From: Rhizobium sp. LC145
GTDB lineage: Bacteria; Pseudomonadota; Alphaproteobacteria; Rhizobiales; Rhizobiaceae
Reading direction: 5' to 3'
DNA: 64,000 nt
Assembly (NCBI RefSeq): GCF_001005825.1
Contig: NZ_LBHV01000001.1
Span: 372,001-436,000 of the forward strand
Part shown: piece after piece, positions 56,722 through 64,000 of the stretch
Layout of the letters: each line of letters begins with the position of its first letter
Numbering within the stretch: the first letter of the stretch is position 1
The notes under the pieces: generated by a model
Told to the model about the DNA's origin: nothing
Database searches by the model: none
The model's input: the letters and a program-made list of their open reading frames with translations, nothing else
Position numbers and translations under genes: made by a program

Positions 56722-59166
56722 TCAACCTGCCGACTGGCAGGAATAAAGGTCGTAGATGCGGAACTGCGGCGACGCTCCGTCCGGAGCGGCGGGTGTGGCG
56801 ACGGGTGTAAACGTGATGCGGCGGCTCTCGCCGGCGGCAAGATCGAAGGCGTTGTCGGAATAGCGGCCGGCCGTAGCGCTCTCGAGCATCACGAAGAGCG
56901 CCAGGCCCTTCGCCTGGACCAGAAGGTCGAGGGCTCCGTCACCGGTCGGTGATACGGAGAATTCGAGCCCCGGCGGTTCGAGATCCAATGCCTTATAGGT
57001 GCTGGCCACATAATGTCCCTCCCCGCCCATGCCGTTCGAGGCAGTGAAGCCCCAGGCGAGAATGCAATCGGCCGGAATTTCATCCGCCGCAATCGCCAGA
57101 GCCGTCACCGCCGCATCCGGGGAACAGACCGCCTCGACGCTCTTGAGCGGACGCCGCTCGCCAGACAGGGTGAGGACGGAAAGGTTGATGGTGACCGTCA
57201 CGTCGGCGAGGGTATCGTTGACCAGCGACAGGCGGATTTCCCGGCCGTCCTCCGAGGGGATCGCGGCCACCGCGACCGGCTGGTAGAAGCGCCGCGCCAT
57301 GTAGTGCAGCACCTTCCAGCTTCCGCCGTAATCGAGGCTCGACCAGGAGGCGACCGGCCATGTGTCGTTGAGCTGCCAATAGAGCGTGCCCATGCAATGG
57401 GGTTTGAGCGACCGCCAGAACTCCACCGCCGTCTTGATGGCGACGCCCTGCTGCACCTGGCTCAGATAGACGAAATTGGAAAAATCCCTCGGGAAGCGGA
57501 AATTGCGGAACATGGTGCCGGCGATGCGCTCGTTGCCGCCGGCATTCTTCTGGTGATGCTCCATCACCGGCGAGGCGATGTTCATGTCCTTGCGGTCCGC
57601 ATAAGTCTCGATCACCGGCAGCGAGGTGTAGGACTGGAAGCCGAATTCCGAGCAGAAGCGGGGCTTGACCGAGCGGTAATTGTCGAACGGCTTGTTCTCG
57701 TGCCAGACGGACCAGTAATGCATGTCGCCGGAGCCATCCGCATGCCAGGCATCGCCATAGTCGAGATAGCCGGAAGCGGGGCTCGACGGCCACCAGATGG
57801 CATCGGGAGCTGCCTTCGCGAGAGCCTGTTCGATCACCCGGTTGAGGCGGTCGTAGGACACGAGATAGCGGTCGCGGTTCGCCCGCGACTCCACGAACCA
57901 GTTGAGCGCGCCGACCAGTTCGTTGTCGCCGCACCAGACAACGATCGAGGGATGCGAGACGAGCCTGCGGGCCTGGTAATCCACTTCCGCCGCGACGTTT
58001 TCGAGGAAATCCGGCGTCGATGGGTAGAGGTTGCAGGCAAACTGGAAATCCTGCCAGATCATGAGGCCGAGCCGGTCGCAGAGATCGTAGAACCAATCCG
58101 CCTCGTAGAAACCGCCGCCCCAGACGCGAATCATGTTCATGTTGGCATCGACTGCCGAGCGGAGCAGGTCTTCGGTCTTTTCGCGGCTGGTCAGCGAGAA
58201 GAGCGCATCGGCCGGAATCCAGTTGGCGCCGCGGCAGAATATCTCGCGGCCGTTGATGCGGAAGGCGAAGCGGCTGCCCGCCTCGTCGGGATCGGTCAGA
58301 AGCTCGACGGTGCGGAGACCAATCTGCCGGGTGACCGTCTCGCCCGGAATTTCGACCGAGAGTCGGTAAAGCCTCTGCTCGCCGCTGCCCGCCGGCCACC
58401 AGAGTTCCGGGTTTTCGATATCGAAGACGTGGCGGATGACCGTTTCGCCCGCCTCGATGCCGCAGTCGAGCCGCACCCGCTCGCCGTCGAGATCGAAATG
58501 CAGCGGGACGATGCCCGGATCGCGGGCATGGAGCGTCACCGCCACATGCAGTTCGGCCCTGCCTCCGACATGTCTCTGACTGGTGACGACGTGCTCGATC
58601 CGCGCCGTTTCGAGCCTCTTCAGCGCGATCGCGCGATAGAGGCCGAGCGGTGCGATGGCGATATTCCAGTCCCAGCCGAAATGGCATTGCGGCTTTCGCA
58701 GCATGTTGCCGTTCGGGATCGGCGAATTGGCCGTCGAATACGGGATGTAGAAGGGCTGGCGCGCCTGCCGTTCCGCCCCTTCCGCGATGCTGGAGCGGAA
58801 GAGAATGCGGATAACGTTCTCGCCGGATTTCAGCGCCTTCGAGACATCCGGCCGGTAGCGGCGGAAGCAATTGTCCGCCTCCAGAACCGAGTGACCGTTG
58901 ACGAAAACCGTCGCCACCGTATCGAGATCGGTAATGTCGAGATACCAGGCGCCATCCGCATCATCGAGCGTGAAGCGGCGCTCGATCACCCAATCCCGAT
59001 GAGCAACCCATTGCACGTCGTTTTCGTTGCGCCCGACATAGGGATCGGGAATGACGCCCGCCGTTTTCAGCGCGCTGTGTACATCGCCGGGGATAGGCAT
59101 CTCGGTGCGATGCTGGCCGTCAGCCGACGCGAGCTCCCATGTGCCGGAAAGGTCGAGAATTGTCAT
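56722..59166 (-). CDS. GH2 beta-mannosidase
   Basis: This is an 814-residue intracellular glycosidase. The GH2 jelly-roll N-terminus (LSGTWELASADGQHRTEMPI, GDVHSALKTAGVIPDPYVGR) has the beta-mannosidase NENDVQWV signature. The acid/base Glu is in IVVWCGDNELVGAL and the nucleophile in PRFCSEFGFQSY. There is no signal peptide, so oligosaccharides must be imported, which fits the ABC transporter upstream. It cleaves terminal beta-mannosyl residues. Confidence 0.95.
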   Translation of the reverse strand: MTILDLSGTWELASADGQHRTEMPIPGDVHSALKTAGVIPDPYVGRNENDVQWVAHRDWVIERRFTLDDADGAWYLDITDLDTVATVFVNGHSVLEADNCFRRYRPDVSKALKSGENVIRILFRSSIAEGAERQARQPFYIPYSTANSPIPNGNMLRKPQCHFGWDWNIAIAPLGLYRAIALKRLETARIEHVVTSQRHVGGRAELHVAVTLHARDPGIVPLHFDLDGERVRLDCGIEAGETVIRHVFDIENPELWWPAGSGEQRLYRLSVEIPGETVTRQIGLRTVELLTDPDEAGSRFAFRINGREIFCRGANWIPADALFSLTSREKTEDLLRSAVDANMNMIRVWGGGFYEADWFYDLCDRLGLMIWQDFQFACNLYPSTPDFLENVAAEVDYQARRLVSHPSIVVWCGDNELVGALNWFVESRANRDRYLVSYDRLNRVIEQALAKAAPDAIWWPSSPASGYLDYGDAWHADGSGDMHYWSVWHENKPFDNYRSVKPRFCSEFGFQSYTSLPVIETYADRKDMNIASPVMEHHQKNAGGNERIAGTMFRNFRFPRDFSNFVYLSQVQQGVAIKTAVEFWRSLKPHCMGTLYWQLNDTWPVASWSSLDYGGSWKVLHYMARRFYQPVAVAAIPSEDGREIRLSLVNDTLADVTVTINLSVLTLSGERRPLKSVEAVCSPDAAVTALAIAADEIPADCILAWGFTASNGMGGEGHYVASTYKALDLEPPGLEFSVSPTGDGALDLLVQAKGLALFVMLESATAGRYSDNAFDLAAGESRRITFTPVATPAAPDGASPQFRIYDLYSCQSAG

Positions 59167-59202
59167 GAAGCCTGTCCGGAACCGTTATTTCTTTCGGACG
59201 CT

Positions 59203-59376
59203 ACCCCCCTCTGGCCTGCCGGCCATCTCCCCCTCAAGGGGGGAGATTGGATAGATGCGCGCTCACCATTCCCCATCACACGCGCCGCATGCCGGGCCGG
59301 CAGTTGTGACGCGCTGCTCATGCCGCTTGTAATCTCCCCCCTTGAGGGGGAGATGGCCGGCAGGCCAGAGGGGGGT
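59203..59376. repeat. long inverted repeat between ABC ATPase and mannosidase genes
   Basis: About 39-bp arms (59203-59241 and 59338-59376; ACCCCCCTCTGGCCTGCCGG at one end) are near-perfect complements, with CTCCCCCTCAAGGGG as the shared inner core. It splits the operon-like gene run and could attenuate expression of the downstream catabolic genes. Confidence 0.8.
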
Positions 59377-59395
59377 ATTTCACGCATGAAGAGCA

Positions 59396-60502
59396 TCAAA
59401 TCCGGTCCTCGGTCTCAGCATCGAAGAGAGAGGCGAGCGACATGTCGAAGCTCAGCTCCACCTTGCTGCCGACCGCATAGCGCCGCGCGCCGCCGATGCG
59501 GACGGAGAGCGTATGGCCGGCATGCTTGAGCCAGAGCAGGTTGTCGGCGCCCATCGGCTCCTCGATATCGACCACCGCCTCATGCGTTTCGCCGCCCGTC
59601 TTGCCGTCGACGGTGATGTGTTCCGGGCGCACGCCGAGCACGACCTTGCGCCCTGCCCTCAAGGGTTCGGCTGCATCGTAGCGGTCGAGCGAGAAATTGA
59701 CGCCATGGGTGCGGAACACGACGCGACCGCCCTCCTCCGCCAGTTCGCCGCGCAGGAAGTTCATTGAGGGAGAGCCGATGAACCCGGCGACGAAGAGGTT
59801 TTTCGGCCGATTGTAGATATGGATCGGATCGTCGAGCTGCTGGATGACGCCGCTCTTCATGATGGCGATGCGATCGGCCAGCGTCAGCGCCTCGATCTGG
59901 TCGTGGGTGACGTATATCATGGTGTTCTTGAGCGACTGGTGCAGCCGCTTGATCTCGACGCGCAATTCCGAGCGCAGCTTGGCATCGAGGTTCGACAGCG
60001 GTTCGTCGAACAGGAAGACATCGACATCGCGCACCAGGGCACGGCCGATCGCAACGCGCTGGCGCTGGCCGCCGGAAAGTTCGGCCGGCTTGCGCTTCAA
60101 CAGCGGGCCGATCTGCAGGATTTCAGCGGCGCGCGCGACCCGCTTGTCGATCTCCTCTTTCGGCACCTTGGCGACCCGCAGCCCGAAGGAAAGGTTCTTC
60201 TCCACCGTCATCTGCGGATAGAGCGCATAGGACTGGAAGACCATGCCGATGCCGCGATCCTTCGGCTCCTCCCAGGTGACGTTCTTCTCCTTGATGAAGA
60301 TCTGTCCGTCGGTCGGCTCCAGAAGGCCGGCGATGCAATTGAGCAGCGTGGACTTGCCGCAGCCGGACGAGCCGAGCAGCACGAGGAACTCGCCGTCGCG
60401 GATATCGAGGTCGAGGTTCTGCAGCACGCTCACCGCACCGAAGGAGAGCGACAGGTCCCTGATGGAGACGCTGGGATTCGTGATTGAAACATTGGAGTTC
60501 AT
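59396..60502 (-). CDS. sugar ABC transporter ATP-binding protein (MalK/UgpC type)
   Basis: This is a 368-residue ATPase: Walker A GSSGCGKST, signature LSGGQRQRVAIGRALVRD, Walker B VFLFDEPLSNLDAKLR, H-loop YVTHDQIEALTLADR and a C-terminal TOBE/MOP regulatory domain (VVLGVRPEHITVDG). ATG 60502 (MNSNVSITNPSVSIRDLSLS) gives the normal MalK length. It energises the two permeases just upstream. Confidence 0.95.
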   Translation of the reverse strand: MNSNVSITNPSVSIRDLSLSFGAVSVLQNLDLDIRDGEFLVLLGSSGCGKSTLLNCIAGLLEPTDGQIFIKEKNVTWEEPKDRGIGMVFQSYALYPQMTVEKNLSFGLRVAKVPKEEIDKRVARAAEILQIGPLLKRKPAELSGGQRQRVAIGRALVRDVDVFLFDEPLSNLDAKLRSELRVEIKRLHQSLKNTMIYVTHDQIEALTLADRIAIMKSGVIQQLDDPIHIYNRPKNLFVAGFIGSPSMNFLRGELAEEGGRVVFRTHGVNFSLDRYDAAEPLRAGRKVVLGVRPEHITVDGKTGGETHEAVVDIEEPMGADNLLWLKHAGHTLSVRIGGARRYAVGSKVELSFDMSLASLFDAETEDRI

Positions 60503-60507
60503 CAGGC

Positions 60508-61452
60508 TTACCCCTTGACTGCGCCGGCGGCGATGCCGCGGACGAAAAGACGGCCGGAAACGAAATAGACGATCAGGGGAACGGCGCCCGTCAGAAGCGT
60601 CGCGGCCATGTTGACGTTGTACTCCTTCACGCCCTGGACGGAGTTGACGATGTTGTTGAGCTGGACGGTCATCGGATAGGTGTCCGGCCGGGTGAAGACC
60701 ACGCCGAAGAGGAAATCGTTCCAGATGCCGGTGACCTGCAGGATCATCGCGACCACGAAGATCGGCAGCGCCATGGGCAGCATGATCCGGAAATAGATCG
60801 ACCAGAAACCCGCGCCGTCGATGCGCGCCGCCTTGAAGAGCTCCACCGGAAGCGAGGCGAAATAGTTGCGGAAGAGCAGCGTCAGGATCGGCATGCCGAA
60901 GATGGTATGGACGATGACGAGGCCGGTGAGCGTGCCGTAGACGCCGAGTTCCCTGAGCACGATGACGACCGGATAGATCATCACCTGATAGGGAATGAAG
61001 GCGCCGATGATGAGGATCGAGAAGAAGAGTTCCGATCCTTTGAAGCGCCAGTTGGCAAGCGAATAGCCGCTGACCGAAGCGACCGCGATGGACACCACCA
61101 CGGAGGGCACGAGGATGCGCACGGAATTCCAGAAGCCGCGTGAGAGGCCATCGCAATTGAGGCCCGTGCAGGCCTCGGCCCAGGCCTTGACCCAGGGCTC
61201 GAAGGTGATCTCCATCGGCGGGGAGAAGATGTTGCCCATGCGGATTTCCGGCATGCCTTTGAGCGAGGTCACGACCATCACGTAAAGCGGCAGCAGGTAA
61301 TAAAGGGCGGCGACGAAGAGCGTGCCGTAGAGCATGATGTTGCGGGGCGAGAGCGCCCGCCGGGGACGCCGCCCGCGCGGTCCTGACGCGACCCTGTCTG
61401 CGACGGCATCGAAGCCGGCGGCGGTGCGGTTGAGGGTGCCGATATCAGCCAC
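60508..61452 (-). CDS. sugar ABC transporter permease (MalG type)
   Basis: This 314-residue permease has six predicted helices. The EAA loop reads LPVELFKAARIDGAGFWSIY, followed by the typical end RLFVRGIAAGAVKG. The long N-terminal cytoplasmic extension (MADIGTLNRTAAGFDAVADR) is unusual but in frame. It overlaps the other permease gene by eight bases. Confidence 0.94.
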   Translation of the reverse strand: MADIGTLNRTAAGFDAVADRVASGPRGRRPRRALSPRNIMLYGTLFVAALYYLLPLYVMVVTSLKGMPEIRMGNIFSPPMEITFEPWVKAWAEACTGLNCDGLSRGFWNSVRILVPSVVVSIAVASVSGYSLANWRFKGSELFFSILIIGAFIPYQVMIYPVVIVLRELGVYGTLTGLVIVHTIFGMPILTLLFRNYFASLPVELFKAARIDGAGFWSIYFRIMLPMALPIFVVAMILQVTGIWNDFLFGVVFTRPDTYPMTVQLNNIVNSVQGVKEYNVNMAATLLTGAVPLIVYFVSGRLFVRGIAAGAVKG

Positions 61453-62347
61453 GCTTGCGTCCTCCGAATTCGAGATAGGCCCAGGGGATGATGATGATGG
61501 CGACGGTCAGCAGCATCATCGTGGAGGCGGCGAAGCCCTGGCCGAGGTTCTGAGCCTGGAACATGTAATCGTAGACGTATTTCGCCGGGACTTCGGAGGC
61601 ATTGCCGGGGCCGCCGCTCGTCTGCGCGACGACGAGATCGTAAACCTTGACGATGCCGCTCGCGATGATGACCAGCGTGGTGACGAAGACCGGCCGCATC
61701 ATGGGAATGACGACGAAGAGATAGGTCCGCCACATCGGAATGCCGTCGACCCGCGCCGCCTTCCAGATATCCTCGTCGATGCCGCGCAAGCCGGCGAGCA
61801 TGAGGCACATTACCAGTCCGGTTCCCTGCCAGAGCGCAGCGATCAGGATGCCGTAGATGACGATCTGCGGATTGTAGAGCGGGTCGAAGCTGAAACTCGT
61901 CCAGCCAAGCGAACGCACCACGGATTGCACGCCGAATTCCGGATTGAGCACCCATTGCCAGACAAGGCCGGTGACGATGAAGGAAAGCGCGAAAGGATAG
62001 AGAAAAATGGTGCGGAAGGTGTTTTCGAAACGGATCTTCTGATCCATCAGGGCCGCCAGCATGAAACCGATGACCAGGCTGAAGATCAGCGAGAGAATGC
62101 CGTAGATCGCCAGGTTCTGGATCGAGATGATCCAACGGGACGAGGCCCAAAGGCGCTCATACTGCTCGATGCCGACGAAGGACAGGCGCGGCAGGAGCCG
62201 CGAATTGGTGAAGGAGTAGAACACCGTCCAGATCGTGCCGCCGAGGAAGATCACGGTGGCGACCAGGATCATCGGAATGGAGGCGATCTTCGAATTGAGA
62301 TTGCGGAACAGATGGTTCGGCCGTCCGGCCGCTGCCTGTTTGACCAT
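61445..62347 (-). CDS. sugar ABC transporter permease (MalF type)
   Basis: This 300-residue permease starts at ATG 62347 (MVKQAAAGRPNHLFRNLNSK) behind GGAGGATGGCCAGGC. The EAA loop is GIDEDIWKAARVDGIPMWRT, with FVVIPMMRPVFVTTLVIIAS after it. It forms the membrane channel with the MalG-type partner for a periplasmic oligosaccharide-binding system. Confidence 0.94.
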   Translation of the reverse strand: MVKQAAAGRPNHLFRNLNSKIASIPMILVATVIFLGGTIWTVFYSFTNSRLLPRLSFVGIEQYERLWASSRWIISIQNLAIYGILSLIFSLVIGFMLAALMDQKIRFENTFRTIFLYPFALSFIVTGLVWQWVLNPEFGVQSVVRSLGWTSFSFDPLYNPQIVIYGILIAALWQGTGLVMCLMLAGLRGIDEDIWKAARVDGIPMWRTYLFVVIPMMRPVFVTTLVIIASGIVKVYDLVVAQTSGGPGNASEVPAKYVYDYMFQAQNLGQGFAASTMMLLTVAIIIIPWAYLEFGGRKRG

Positions 62348-62488
62348 GCCTGGCCATCCTCCGTTTGAGCAAAATAAACCGGTATGGGAGCCGGCCACTG
62401 CCGGATTCCTCAAGGTTCAAAACCGTGCCGATATTCCGCCGGCTGCGGGACAGCCGCCATGAAGACGACCGCCCCGCGCCGGGAGAAA

Positions 62489-63724
62489 TCAATCGGCCGA
62501 GGCGATGATATCCACGAAGCGCTTCTGCGCGTCTTCCGGGGTTATGGAGGTGCTGGCGAAGAACTCCGACATCAGGTCCTCCTTCTGCTTCTGCGTATCC
62601 TGCGACAGAAGCTGATCCGTGCTGATCAGCACGGAGCCCTTGGCGAGGATATCGATGCCCTTCTTCATGCAATCGTTCGCGGCGGCGACATCGACGTCAC
62701 CACGGACAGGCAGCGAGCCCTTCTTGAGATTGAAGGCGACCTGCACCTTGGGATCGACGATGGTCTCGGCCAGGATATCCTGCGCCTTTGACTTCTCTTC
62801 GTCCTCGATCAGCGGGAAATAGAAGGCGTCGCCGCCGGTCGCGAGATATTCGTTGAGGCCGAGGCCCGGCAGGCAGGAATAATCCGTCCCAGCCGTCTTT
62901 CCGGCGATCTGGAATTCGCCCTGCGCCCAGTCCCCCATGATCTGGCCGCCGGCCTTGCCGGTGATGACCATATTGGTCGCCTGGTTCCAATCCTGGACAT
63001 TGCTGCCCTTGGCCATATCGCGGGCCTGGCTCGCGGCCTGGAAAATCTTCGCCATTTCCGGGCCGGCGGCAACTTCCGCATCCTTCTCCTGGTAGACCTT
63101 CTCGTAGATCTCCTTGCCGCCGATCGAGATGATCAGCGTATCGAAGAGGCCGTTCGCTTGCCAGGGCTGGCCGCCGAGCGCGAGCGGCTGGATGCCGGCC
63201 TCCTTGAGCTTGGGTGCGGCGGCGACGAACTCGTTCCAATCCTTCGGAACCGGCACGCCCGCCGTCTTGAAGGCGTCATTGGAAAGCCACAGCCATTGCC
63301 AGGAGTGGATATTGACCGGAGCGCAATAGATCTTGCCGTCGATGGTGCAGGAATCGAGCAGGCTCGCGGGACGGATGACTTCCTTCCACTTGCCCTTTTC
63401 CGCGACCTCCGTGAGATCGCGCATCAGGCCTTCCTGCACCAGTTCCTCGGCCTGGCGGCCGTGGTTGAACTGGGTGGCGCCCATCGGATCACCGCCGGTG
63501 ATGCGGCTGATCATGATCGGCCGCGCCGTGCTGCCGGAGCCGGCGATCGCGCCGTCGATCCATTTATTGCCTGTCGCGTCGAATGCCTTGGCAAGCTCGC
63601 CGACCGCCGCCGCCTCGCCGCCCGATGTCCACCAATGGGTCACTTCCAGATCAGTCGCATTCGCAAGCCCGAAAGGCAGCGCGACGGTCGCGGCCAATGT
63701 GGCCGCCATGGCACGGATGTTCAT
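62489..63724 (-). CDS. sugar ABC transporter substrate-binding protein
   Basis: This is a 411-residue family 1 solute-binding protein with signal peptide MNIRAMAATLAATVALPFGLANA. The mature protein begins TDLEVTHWWTSGGEAAAVGE, with aromatic sugar-stacking residues in NIHSWQWLWLSNDAF and MGDWAQGEFQIAG. It heads the operon and gives it specificity. The linked beta-mannosidase suggests mannosides, but glucosides or mixed oligosaccharides cannot be excluded. Confidence 0.95.
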   Translation of the reverse strand: MNIRAMAATLAATVALPFGLANATDLEVTHWWTSGGEAAAVGELAKAFDATGNKWIDGAIAGSGSTARPIMISRITGGDPMGATQFNHGRQAEELVQEGLMRDLTEVAEKGKWKEVIRPASLLDSCTIDGKIYCAPVNIHSWQWLWLSNDAFKTAGVPVPKDWNEFVAAAPKLKEAGIQPLALGGQPWQANGLFDTLIISIGGKEIYEKVYQEKDAEVAAGPEMAKIFQAASQARDMAKGSNVQDWNQATNMVITGKAGGQIMGDWAQGEFQIAGKTAGTDYSCLPGLGLNEYLATGGDAFYFPLIEDEEKSKAQDILAETIVDPKVQVAFNLKKGSLPVRGDVDVAAANDCMKKGIDILAKGSVLISTDQLLSQDTQKQKEDLMSEFFASTSITPEDAQKRFVDIIASAD

Positions 63725-64000
63725 GAGTGTCCTCCCTCACTGAAACGTTGCCGTAAAAAGCTATGTCAATCGCTCGCGGCAGGCAACCGTCTTTTCCGGA
63801 AAAATCTTTTGAAGGAGACAAATACAATCTGAAGATGTGCAATCCTTCTCCCGACACATACATCGTGCCCATGCAATATCGGGGGAAACAGCCTTCAATT
63901 TAACGAATTTACGCTTTGCAGGCGGATCAACGACCTCGCAGGCGCACAAAAACATCTCGCGGCTGCGTTGTACAACTTCCGGGATCGGCATTTCTGAAAC
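63725..64000. other. upstream region of the sugar transport operon
   Basis: No supported gene in this 276-bp stretch. It should contain the operon promoter; GGGAGGACACTC (minus strand) just before 63724 is the ribosome binding site. TTGTACAACTT at about 63968-63978 is a short palindrome that could be part of a LacI-type operator, but there is only one copy. Confidence 0.5.

Noticed and set aside
57013..59529. 838-codon plus-strand ORF opposite the beta-mannosidase
   Set aside because: Antisense shadow of a protein with intact GH2 catalytic motifs.

Overview
The window is GC-rich chromosomal DNA from an alphaproteobacterium of the order Hyphomicrobiales, most likely Rhizobiaceae (Rhizobium, Shinella, Ensifer or a relative). 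The evidence is the rhizobial UvrB ending, a Zur/ZnuABC zinc regulon with alphaproteobacterial-type operators, a GTA-like phage tail module, and short palindromic intergenic repeats of the kind described in rhizobia as RIME elements. No rRNA, tRNA or CRISPR array was seen.

Left host flank (1-6310): the 3' part of uvrB, whose tail contains translated palindromic repeats and is followed by a degenerate second copy of its own 3' end; a restriction-endonuclease-like gene broken by one in-frame TAA; two small unknown genes; and dusA on the minus strand.

Prophage (about 6311-47002, 40.7 kb): a temperate siphovirus with an HK97-type head and a GTA-like tail, inserted in the 5' end of dusA. A 43-bp perfect repeat of dusA sequence marks the two ends. 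The phage supplies a replacement start for dusA, and the original host start is stranded at the far end. From left to right it carries: integrase and AlpA-like regulators (+); a cargo block with a HEPN-like protein and an AlbA_2 protein plus an unknown partner (-); a plus-strand block with a SRAP protein and zinc-knuckle proteins; a lysis cassette (-) with holin, SAR-type lysozyme and overlapping spanins; a membrane acyltransferase (+) that probably modifies the host surface; then the full minus-strand structural module from terminase (37.5 kb) down to the tail fibre (18.8 kb), including a G/G-T tail chaperone pair with a canonical GGGAAAC slippery site. On the right are the replication and control genes: a DUF3987-type primase/helicase next to an iteron-like repeat cluster, small unknowns, a ParB-like protein, an XRE regulator facing a 17-bp operator, and an HNH nuclease.

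Right host flank (47003-64000): a fumarylacetoacetate-hydrolase-family gene broken by one in-frame TAG; a gamma-carbonic-anhydrase-like protein; the zinc cluster zur-znuB-znuC facing znuA, with a COG0523 GTPase behind znuA, under candidate Zur boxes; an RcnB-like periplasmic protein; and a minus-strand carbohydrate locus. That locus reads, in transcription order, ABC binding protein, two permeases, ATPase, GH2 beta-mannosidase, sugar isomerase/epimerase, Gfo/Idh/MocA dehydrogenase and aldo/keto reductase. It probably imports and degrades a beta-mannoside or a related oligosaccharide.
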